The notes under the pieces were generated by a model, which was not told where the DNA came from, ran no database searches, and saw nothing but the letters and a program-made list of their open reading frames with translations. Below are positions 55,575-64,000 of a stretch of DNA of 64,000 nt, piece after piece. Origin of the DNA: Lepiota brunneoincarnata (taxonomy: Eukaryota; Basidiomycota; Agaricomycetes; Agaricales; Agaricaceae); the NCBI GenBank assembly GCA_023014365.1, contig JAEBUN010000020.1, forward strand, positions 558,001 through 622,000. The letters are read 5' to 3'. Within the stretch, counting starts at the first letter, position 1; each line of letters opens with the position of its first letter. A program made the translations under genes and the position numbers.

Positions 55575-58400
55575 CTAATCAAAGTTCCATTCCTTGAGCT
55601 CCCATTCCTTTGCTTCTACTCCCCCATCTAGAAGTCCAGTTTTATACCCATCTTTTGTAATTTGTAAAGCTGTAAAGGTGGGACCTTCAAGTGAATTGCA
55701 GGGAAGGGTATCAGTATGTTTGCTACTAGAGAAAGCCTGTTCAGATGACACTGAAGAGCCAGGAATGGCTAGATAGTCTCTAGCCATAGTACCCAAGGTT
55801 GGATACTTTGTATGGTTGATCTAGGTAAGAAATCAGAAAAATATTTAATGCCAAAAAATAGATATAACTCACTCCCCACCATGCTATAATATCTTCTACT
55901 GGCTCAATACCAGCACCTAAATACTCATCCAACTCATGAAACATATCATGAGTAAATGAGGATGCCTGGGATAATTGTTGTTGCATTGCTTGAGCTTGTG
56001 CAGAAGTTCCCACTTCTGAAAAAATATTTGATAAGTGTTGGAACTGTGGCTTGGGTTCCTTATAATATGCCTTAAACTGAACCAAGCCATTAGAAAAGTC
56101 AAGATAAATCAACAAATATTACACACCACTTCTTGGAATTGATCTTTTGCTTTTTGACAATCAGCTGGAGCTCACTTTTCTTCAAAATGCTCCATTTTGC
56201 AGCTTGGATCAAGCACTAGTATAATTATTAGCAGAAGGTCAAGAATAGGAATAAAATCATACCAAGAGAAATAAAATAAGCATCAGTATCAGCAATTGTT
56301 GTATGCCATTTTTTGAGCTTATCTATCCCTGCTTGAATACCATCCTTAACCTGTACAAACCTTGGATGAAATATCAAATGCTCCCATTTTTCAATCACAT
56401 ATTCAAGCTCAGGGAGAGTATGAGTGATGGATAAATGAGTAGCAGATGAAAATGATGACTGAACACTGGCAGGAACCTAATAGAAATGAGAAAACTTTGT
56501 ATGAGTAGAATAAATATTACTTACTGCCAAAGTATCTCACATGAGCTCAAGAAGCTTCCACTCCTCCTCAACCAAGTAATAATCCAAATACATCTTGTCT
56601 TTTAACTTAGGAACAGATCCAGAGTCATCTGCATTTTTGATAAATTTACAAACTCCCTGTTCCAGGATTCAGAATACACTCAATTTAAATATTCAAAAAA
56701 ACATACCTTCTTCAATAGGAGTAATCATTCAAGGAGGTTATACATTGAACTCCAGCAAGTACAAACCCATTTGACAAGCTCAAGTTCAGGTACTGATTCC
56801 TCAGCACAGCAAATAGAAAAGTACTTCTTTGCCTAAGGTGATAAGCAGACCTTAAAAGATATATAATTTATAAGTTAATATTTGGTATTGCTTTGGGAAA
56901 GAGAAATACCTGAGTGATAAATGCTAAGACCTTTCCAAGAACATCTCCTGCATCAAATGAAACAGCATTATCTACATCTTCATCATCCTCAACTTCACCC
57001 AATTGATCCCAGTCAATTTCATCCTCATCAGATGAGACTGCTTTAGCTGTAAAATGAGTAGGGCAGATAGCTTCAATAAAAGCCTTAGCACCAAGATGAA
57101 TAGTATGCTCAATGCATCTTCAATTTAAAACATATCAGAATAAAATATAAACCAAATCAAAAATCACTCACCTAATACACCACTTATGAGCAATCCACCT
57201 GTTTGAAGGTGTGTCAAGTGTACATTGAAGCACCTTGAGAGCTTTGTCATTTGCTGAAGCATTATCAGTAGTAATCCAACCAATCTATAAATCATCAATC
57301 AGTTGAAGTCATTTAAAAATCATAAATCAATACTTTGGATTGAATTTTGTACTCATTGAAAACACCAAGAACAACTGCTGCCAAATTCTCACCACCATGG
57401 TTGCCTTCAATCTCAGGAAAACCTATAAGGTGTGACTTCAGCCTCCAGATATGTGGTTGATCAGGAGGAGAAGCAATGTATTGAACAGTAATGACAAGAA
57501 AAGGTTTCATATCTTCTGTAGTCCATCCATCAAATGTGGAAGATATTTGTCCTGGTTGATTCTGAGATATAGTCAGTACCAATACTAGAAGATATGTCAA
57601 AAAAATATACCTGAAGGACTTTGAAAGATGGTGGACCACAATCTTTGCTTTGTGTTTCACCTCTTCTGACATCTTGGTACAGTGAGGAATATCACTTTCC
57701 CTTGTTGATGGTTGCTGATAAATAAGAAGCTTGCAGAATGATAGCTGATCTACAGCTGTGAATGGCTGGAGAAATAACTAGCTCCAAATCATCAAGAATG
57801 AATATGGAACCTTACCTGATCATCCTCAACTAGCCAATGAGTTAAATGCTCAATAAGCCCTTCCTTTGTCCACTTCACAGTTTGCACTATGAATGTATTA
57901 AGTGTTTTCTGGGCAGTCACACTCTCCTTGTCAGTTGGTTTAAATACACCAGACCTCTCAGGCTTCAGCAAGTGTGACAGGATGAGGCACAAAATCCAAC
58001 TCCTGGGCTCACATCATATAAAATTCACCATATGTCTTCCAATTCCTGATAAACCAATGAAAAAAGAGTATAGATTTTAGAAACAACTTTACATACTGCC
58101 CAATATGTTTACGATAAATTGTTACACTCCCAGTCATCCAAATACTCTTATCAGGATCACACCCTTTTTGTTTTGCAAGATGACTACAGGATCCACATAT
58201 GTTAGAAGTGAAGTAATACAAGAACAAGTTTACTTACCAGCAGATCTCACACCACCACCCCTTTATCTGAACACCATCTTTTAAATGTTCTTCCATCCAC
58301 CAGCATGCCTGAATGTCTTTGGTTTGCTCATTGCAGCCACAATGAGCATGTTTTCGCTGGAAAAAAAAATATTAGTATGCCAATAAGCTATTAAACATAT
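55575..58400 (-). pseudogene. hAT-family transposase, multi-exon and broken
   Basis: Recognised segments, 5' to 3': SHLAKQKGCDPDKS; TVKWTKEGLIEHLTHWLVEDDQ-type helix (57830-57930, shortened here to 20); QISSTFDGWTTEDMKPFLVI with the hAT core Asp context; FPEIEGNHGGENLAAVVLGV; WVCTCWSSMYNLLE; and the C-terminal hAT dimerisation domain ending at 55575. At least two in-frame TGA codons interrupt conserved stretches (after FEEK near 56175 and after MYNLLE near 56730). Both are readable as CGA-to-TGA changes. The remaining frame jumps are explained by introns. The protein would cut and join DNA at the TIRs if intact. Confidence 0.75.
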
Positions 58401-58713
58401 TAAAGATAACTTACCAGTGGGATAGTATCTATTTCTTTATCATCTTCCTAAGTAAGTTCCTCTGTCTTTCCATCCTCATCATTTACTCCTTCTTCCTCTT
58501 CATCACTGACAACAACAGCTGGCTTCTTTCAAACTCTCCCTGACTCTGTGGCTGAGCACTTTTGTTTTGTTTGTCCTATAAATAGCAGTTAGAACAAGCA
58601 AGAACTCTGCAGCCCAAACCTCACCTTCAACAGAATGTATACGTATAGTAGTAGTTTCCTCTATTTGTTCATCTTGATGTTCAATGTGGAGCTATACAAG
58701 TCAAAGAGGCCAT

Positions 58714-59020
58714 AGTATTGATTATGAGTCAATATAGAGCCATAGTATCAATTTGTGAGTCAACATGGAGCCAGAGTATCAATTTACAAGTCAATGAGAG
58801 CCAGGGTATCAATTTACAAGTCAATGTGGAGCCAGGGTATCAATTTATGAGTCAACATGGAGCCAAGGCATCAATTTACAAGTCAATGAGGGCCAAGGTA
58901 TCAATTTACAAGTCAATGTGGAGCCAGGGTATCATTTTACAAGTTGAGGAGGCCATGATATTGATTTTCAAGTGAATGTGGAGCTGTAATATTGATTTTT
59001 GAGTGAATATGGAGTTATAT
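58714..59020. repeat. minisatellite, about 30-bp unit, nine or so copies
   Basis: Tandem units of the form gagtcaacatggagccaggg followed by tatcaatttaca, diverging towards the right end. They lie within the hAT element, upstream of the transposase start. There are no spacers, so it is not a CRISPR array. Confidence 0.85.
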
Positions 59021-59858
59021 GGGTGGTGGGCAATTAATGGAGGTATTTGTCAGCATAGGAAATAGGATAGAGGTAGGTATGCTTACCTTCATTATCAGTA
59101 ATATTTGAAGCCTGTGAAGTGGCTGCCTGATCTTCTTCAGGAGGACCAGCTGCCTCCACTGGCTCTTTCAGGGGTGTGTTGTCTTGCTTCAAGGCTGTAT
59201 GACATATCAGATATCGATTAAAACATGGAGGACAGGGGCCAGACCTTTTTGAGGTGGAAAAAAAGCGGTGAGAGTGACCAGACCTGGGTCTGGATCCCCT
59301 TGAGCCTTCCATGTTGGTTTGGAGGTGCATTGACTGGGGAGACATTGACTAGTGACATGCCGTGCTGGCTGTTTACCCTTGAGTCCTTGAGATTCATCAT
59401 GGGTCAGCTCAAGGGTGTCACTTGCAGGAGGGAGGGGTGTTGTTTCAGCACTTGGTGAGTAATTCCAATTGATCTTGGAGGCCTCCTTGAGTGAACCGTC
59501 CAGATTTAGCACACAGTTGTCTTTGGACATGATAAGCACAGGACATGTGGGGATTTAGCAGTGTTGATAGTGTGGGGGAAAGAGTGAGTGAAAAATCAAC
59601 AAAGTTCCAACTTTGTTGATGTTTGGCAAGCACTGCCACTGCTACTGCAGCCCTCACCACCAATAGCCCTCAACTCATGCATTCGAATGCATTCAAACAC
59701 ATTTGGACACATTCAGGTAGGCTGGCCACAAGGCCAAACCTTGAACTGAGTTGACAGGCCTATGCCTGAACCTGAACCCAAACCGGACTGAACCTTTTGG
59801 TTCAGTTCAGGGGGTTCAGGTTTGAACCAAAGTTTTGAACTGAACTTCGGCACCCCTA

Positions 59859-59866
59859 ACTACAAA
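59859..59866. repeat. right target-site duplication of hAT element
   Basis: ACTACAAA, matching ACCGCAAA on the left flank at six of eight positions. Confidence 0.6.
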
Positions 59867-60192
59867 GATGTAGTTGCTGAAGCAGTGATGGAAGTAAAAT
59901 ATTGGATTGAAGCCCACTGTCTCATTATTGCCCATGTCACCATTGGCACCCCTAATGGGATTGGCATTATACACTCCCTCCTGATAAAAACCTCCGACAG
60001 AAAGGTGGATCGCATTGTGTGCACTTTCCATTGCAACATAGGAATGCTCCACACCCCCATGTTCTGTGATCCATTGATTTTGAGAATCTGTATTCAAGAA
60101 GACTGTATAATTGGGTGCTTGGAGACTGTGCAAGTACCACATGGTAATGGAATAGGTATCAGGCATTCTGGTGTCTGGGTTCCCATCAGGTG
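59859..60192 (-). pseudogene. tyrosinase, CuB-domain fragment
   Basis: An open minus-strand frame between the two hAT-type elements. It carries the CuB region: ESAHNAIHLSVGG (two copper-binding His), ANPIRGANGDMG, and FNPIFYFHHCFSNYIF (third His). The Asp residues usual in this family (D-P-I-F and the residue after the HH pair) are Asn here. Sequence continues in frame into 54747-55373 across the hAT insertion. The N-terminal half with the CuA site is missing on the other side, where a second element and unrelated sequence begin. The gene is therefore dead. Fungal tyrosinases oxidise phenols to quinones for melanin. Confidence 0.85.
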
Positions 60193-61645
60193 TAGGGGTG
60201 CCAAAGTTCAGTTCAGTTCAGTTCAGCACCCCTTTGGTCTGAACCTGAACCTGAACCTGAACTGAACCCCCTGAACCTGGTTCAGCAAGTTCAGTTCAGG
60301 GTTCAAACCAGTTCAAACCCTGAACTTTTTTAAAAAATGGCCAAATCAAAGTTTATTTTATAATTAAACTATTCAAAGATCTATTCTTTAGGTTCCCATT
60401 CTTTAATTCCACTCCATCACCTAGAATTCCAGTCCTATATCCATCTTTTGCAATTTGTAAAGCTGTAAAGATATTAGCTCTGAGAAAGTTGCAAGTAAGT
60501 ATACTCTCTTAGAGGCTACTGAGGATCCTGCCAAATAGTCTCTTGCCATACACCCAAGAGCTGGAAACCTGACATGGCTGAGCTAAATAATAAATCAGTA
60601 AAATAATGAGGCTCTCCAATGCAAAGAACTTACTTGCTCACTGTACTATAACATCTTCAACTGTTCATTATCAGCACTTAAATACTCATCTGACTCTTGG
60701 AACATATCATGAGAGGAAAAAAGTGAGAACAGAATGAAAATCAACAATGGCCCACCAGGGTCAATATTGGATAATCAAGCAGCACATAATCAAGTAGCAC
60801 TGCCACTGCAGTGCCAATGTGTATTTGGGTGGCTACAGGGTGAGTTAATTTACATCAGTCAGAATCATCTGAACAGCAAATGGATTGTACAATGCAAAAG
60901 AACTACTGTGATATATGTGACAGCCAAAGAGTAAATAGGGTATCTAGGTAAATAAGGACCAGCAAGGGAGAAGAGGTGATGGGAGTGACAAAGATCCTTA
61001 AATTGCAAGGCAACTGCCAAGCACAGCCAGACATGAGTGAGCTCATTGGAAAGATGTGGTAGAGCCCTTCCAGATGTGGGCTGGCATGTCCCAAGGTGTT
61101 GGGAAATGGCCCCAGAATAGAGATATCTGTGTGGAAGTGGTGATGTACACCAAAATGCATTTTTCTCCACAAAGAGTGCATTGTTCAAGCTTTGCTATAG
61201 GGCATAAGAACCACTTGGAACTCTGCATGGAATGGTGGTAACAATGCAACCAACAGCATGGTGTGAGGTCACCAAATGAGGATGGAAGGTGGGGGATGTT
61301 GATGGTGATGATGAGAGAAGGAGTGGGTCAATTGGAACACAAAGCAGCGTGTTTGAGAGCCATTGACAATGGCTATCAAACAGTGAAAATTGCTAGCTAA
61401 TTGGTGCTATCATTCCCAACATATAGGCCAAACATCATGCTGCCTCCCTCCCACTCCCTCTCTAGTTGCTGTGGTGTGTTCAAATGCATTCAGATGCATT
61501 CAGGCTCCCGATACTTATGCCTGAACTGTGAACTGAGTCAGCAGGCCAAGGTTCAAACCTGAACCTGAACTGGACTGAACCTTTGGGTTCAGTTCAGGAG
61601 GTTCAGGTTTGAACCGAAGTTCTGAACCAAACTTCAGCAGCCCTA
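60193..61645. mobile_element. non-autonomous hAT-type element (1.45 kb)
   Basis: Its ends match those of the 4.5 kb element: left TAGGGGTGCCAAAGTTCAGT, right CAGCAGCCCTA, with the same GGTTCAG/CTGAACC subterminal arrays. About 150-200 bp at each end align with the larger element, including the region beginning ATTTGTAAAGCTGTAAAG and the motif GCATTCAGATGCATTC. The centre is unrelated and non-coding. No 8-bp target duplication is visible (ATCAGGTG left, CCTTGACC right), which suggests that a rearrangement followed insertion. Confidence 0.8.
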
Positions 61646-61663
61646 CCTTGACCTGATCTGTCT

Positions 61664-62167
61664 ATGGGTCATCCCAGAAGACTGGAGTTCAACAATGCAA
61701 GCAACTTTAGATGGGGAAGTATAGACCATGGTGTAATGAGGCTGAATGATGCAAAAAACTTGAGGTTTGTTCACTCTGGCTTCACCTATATTGTTATGAA
61801 TAGTCCAGATCGAGAGGAACAGGAACAACTATTTGACTTTACAAGATGGGTACAGGAGACCACAGACCAGTTACGAGCACAGGAATATGAAGATGAAGAA
61901 GGGGAATATTATAACACCATGCAGGACCTGGCAAGAGAAGCAGGAATGGAGATAACTCTGGAGGATATTCTGGAATACCCCAAGGGCGAAGAGGACAGCC
62001 ATGGATCAGCTGATCCAACCTCTGATGTAGATGGAAGTACCAAGAGAGTGGAGAGCAAGAATGGAGGAGACTCCATGGAGATAGAATCGGGAGAAGGAGA
62101 TTATGAGTCAGAGGAAAGCGATGGAACATCGCACAGCAGTAAGAACGAGGACACTGACTCATTGTAA
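61664..62167 (+). CDS. retroelement-like or orphan protein of unknown function (partial)
   Basis: An open frame of 167 residues begins right at the edge of the small hAT-type element and so is probably cut at its 5' end. It contains a folded-looking segment (DAKNLRFVHSGFTYIVMNSP, then LFDFTRWVQETTDQLRAQ) and an acidic Ser/Glu/Asp-rich tail. An AT-rich stretch with LTR-like features follows. The acidic tail and position suggest the end of a retroelement gag-type protein, but I do not recognise the family, so this is only a guess. Confidence 0.4.
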   Translation: MGHPRRLEFNNASNFRWGSIDHGVMRLNDAKNLRFVHSGFTYIVMNSPDREEQEQLFDFTRWVQETTDQLRAQEYEDEEGEYYNTMQDLAREAGMEITLEDILEYPKGEEDSHGSADPTSDVDGSTKRVESKNGGDSMEIESGEGDYESEESDGTSHSSKNEDTDSL

Positions 62168-62207
62168 TATAAATAACAGTAGGATGCCATCAGCTAGGAT
62201 GCACATC

Positions 62208-62410
62208 ATGGCCAAGACTGTGGATGACCAGTAGAACAGCCCAACTACCTATAATGAGTATATAGTATCTCATAGGTATATAAGGCCTGTACAAGTAGAG
62301 ATTAAAGCCCTAAGCTTTAATCTTGTTAACAGCAGTCATTAACCCTCTCTGCCTTAACTTGGCGTGTTCCCTCGTTATCTCATTGAGCGCAATCCACTAA
62401 GCTCTACAAG
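62208..62410 (+). repeat. possible LTR
   Basis: About 190 bp starting TGTGGATGACCAG, with a promoter-like GTATATAAGGCC and a downstream TTGTTAACAGCAG. The layout recalls a short Copia-type LTR. The right edge and a target duplication could not be fixed, so this is weakly supported. Confidence 0.3.
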
Positions 62411-62754
62411 GCCAACCATCTTGGACACCTTGCAGAGTGATTGAAGGCCGTCTCCAGTTATCCTCGGATACAGAAGGAGCACAGATCATAACATATATAG
62501 CTTCAAAGGTGATTGACCTTAGATGTCCAAAAGAAATGCACCATAGGTGTGGCACTAAAACATGAATTTTATTTATAGAATACATTATACAGCAAAGTTT
62601 CATTGCCATGATGATTCCTTGTGTCCTGGAGCACGAAACAGCATACTTTGTTTCACCTCAAGTGTTACATGAAATAGATAAGCAAGATCAAGAGATCAGG
62701 TCACATGATGGTGTGATACTTTTGGAGGTGTCCTCAGTAGCAGCCCAAGTAGAG
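62411..62754. other. intergenic, 5' flank of the GMC gene
   Basis: About 340 bp, AT-rich, with no recognised gene or repeat. Confidence 0.35.
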
Positions 62755-64000
62755 ATGCCTGGGATGTTCTCCAATCTTGTCCTCGTTCTTGGACTAGCCT
62801 CTTTCGGTTTGTGCGCAATCCATGGTTCAATTGATGATGTCCCAAAATTGAACTGGGATTTCATCATTGTCGGAGGTATGCAACCATCCTCTTGTTCAGT
62901 ACACATCACCCAAATGAGATTTCTGTCAATCTAGGAGGCACTGCTGGCTCCGTCCTAGCGAGCAGACTAACAGAAAATCCAAAGTTCAATGTCCTCGTCA
63001 TAGAAGCAGGACCTACATATGTTCGGATTCTCTTCGTCTCCGTCAAGCCACGGCGCTAATTGTTCTTGTCTTCCAGGAATAAAGGTGTCCTCGACTCGAT
63101 CGTTCCGAGTCTGCAAAACAACACCGCTCTATCACGGTTCGACTGGAATTTCACCACGACATCGCAACAAGGGCTGAACGGCCGTTCAGTTCCTTATCAA
63201 CGCGGGCATATACTTGGTGGGAGTAGTTCCGTCAGTACGTTCATCCTCTACACAAAAGTATACGTCCAGCTTGCAAACTTTACCGAATACAGATGGTATG
63301 GTTTACACTCGAGGTTCTTCCTCCGATTTCGACCGTTTCGCAAGTGCGAGCGGGGACCGAGGATGGAGCTGGGACAGGCTCCAGCCATACATCAGAAAGG
63401 TAATAAGCAAAAGTCGGGTTTCAGTTTTTCAGACTGCTGAATGCTTTGCTCAGCACGAAAAACTCGAGGCCCCGGCCGATAACCACGATACCAAAGGCCA
63501 ATTCAACCCCGCCGTCCATAGCACGACCGGAATGGTACCCGTAACCCTCCCTGGATTCACCTTTAGTCCAGCCTTCGATGCGGCCACGTTACAGGCGAGT
63601 AGAGAATTGGGTGGGGATTTCCAGTTCAATTTGGATATGAATTCTGGTAGCCCGCTTGGGGTTGGTACGTCCATTCCATGTTTCGCAATAGACGGTGATG
63701 GGGAACCCCTGAGTAGGCTGGTTGCAATCTACCATTGGACATGATGGGACTAGAAGCAGCGCCGCAACAACGTACCTCAACTCACGGGCGCAGTCTCGGA
63801 AGAACCTACGTATCGTAACCGACACTCGTGTCGCACGTGTACTCAGGACGACTGGCAGCGATGCCAAAGGCCTGGCCATCCGCACCGTCGAGATTCGCTT
63901 CCCAGACTCACAGCGTACGGTCCGTTTGACTGCATCTAAGGAAGTCATCTTGTCCGCCGGATCCATTGGAACCCCGCACATCCTCCTGAATTCTGGCATT
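62755..64000 (+). CDS. secreted GMC oxidoreductase (aryl-alcohol oxidase-like), partial at window end
   Basis: The signal peptide [18 protein letters not shown] follows a start at 62755 (or 62764). FAD-binding marks are [18 protein letters not shown] (across intron 1), [29 protein letters not shown] and [15 protein letters not shown]. Then come [28 protein letters not shown] and the GMC signature 2 [16 protein letters not shown], where the window ends. The family includes aryl-alcohol oxidases, which make extracellular H2O2 for lignin peroxidases, and other GMC alcohol oxidases. The C-terminal catalytic His pair is beyond the window. The second intron (63017-63076) fits the frame only if its donor is ATATGT in place of GTATGT, so this allele may be mis-spliced. 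Confidence 0.88.

Larger units (their letters stand above)
55374..59858 (-). mobile_element. degenerate hAT transposon (4.5 kb)
   Basis: Terminal inverted repeats begin TAGGGGTGCC. Both ends carry arrays of GGTTCAG/CTGAACC motifs, typical subterminal transposase sites. On the minus strand the interior encodes hAT transposase blocks in order: a probable zinc-binding N-terminus (about 58380-58150), EESDIP-type and DGWT segments (57670-57310), and a central part. It ends with the C-terminal dimerisation block YLAIPGSSVSSEQAFSSSKH at 55575-55796. The element is flanked by an imperfect 8-bp duplication. In-frame stops break the transposase, so it is not autonomous now. Confidence 0.88.

Noticed and set aside
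58714..59020. CRISPR-like array of repeats
   Set aside because: The units are directly tandem with no unique spacers and lie in a eukaryotic transposon; it is a minisatellite.

Overview
The window is nuclear DNA of a filamentous basidiomycete, most likely an agaricomycete. The coding regions have moderate to high GC. Genes are dense and sit on both strands, and they are cut by many 45-60 nt introns with GTRNGT donors. The families (PL14 polysaccharide lyase, GH3 glucosidase, Kre6/Skn1, tyrosinase, GMC oxidoreductase, Crinkler-like ATPase-nuclease) fit a wood-, litter- or plant-associated fungus. The order cannot be fixed from the sequence. Gene models were made by reading exons by eye, so splice sites are inferred.

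Layout. 0.9-8 kb: a UBE2S-like E2, a PL14 lyase, a classical SDR and a proline-rich unknown. 8-10.2 kb: no recognisable gene. 10.2-19 kb: a secreted GH3 beta-glucosidase, then a Rad5/Uls1-type SNF2-RING helicase with several frame breaks. 19-25.6 kb: a wall block of two small GPI-anchored Ser/Thr-rich proteins and a Kre6/Skn1 glucan-synthesis protein. 26.5-29.1 kb: a small secreted protein and a disordered protein. 29.4-40.3 kb: a housekeeping block of adenylosuccinate lyase, uroporphyrinogen-III synthase, a tricarboxylate-type mitochondrial carrier, a Trk potassium transporter with microexons, and an Rtt106-like histone chaperone.

40.2-50.5 kb is a rearranged accessory region. The 5' end of the rtt106-like gene and a neighbouring secreted decarboxylase-like amidohydrolase have been duplicated in tandem. 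Two intact decarboxylase genes remain, followed by two 3'-end relics. A Crinkler-like P-loop ATPase/nuclease gene lies between the intact copies and the relics. A second SDR, with the same exon plan as the one at 4.4-5.6 kb, closes the region.

50.7-62.4 kb is rich in mobile elements. A 1.1 kb foldback element with 291-bp inverted repeats ends 62 bp upstream of the tah18 start codon. A 4.5 kb degenerate hAT transposon sits inside a tyrosinase gene, flanked by an imperfect 8-bp target duplication. A 1.45 kb non-autonomous relative borders the other side of the surviving tyrosinase fragment. A retroelement-like ORF and a possible LTR follow. The window ends inside a secreted GMC oxidoreductase whose second intron has a damaged donor site.

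No rRNA, tRNA or CRISPR array was recognised. The best candidates for something unusual are the duplicated secreted decarboxylase array with its embedded Crinkler-like gene, the hAT-split tyrosinase, the long-TIR element and the Trk microexons.
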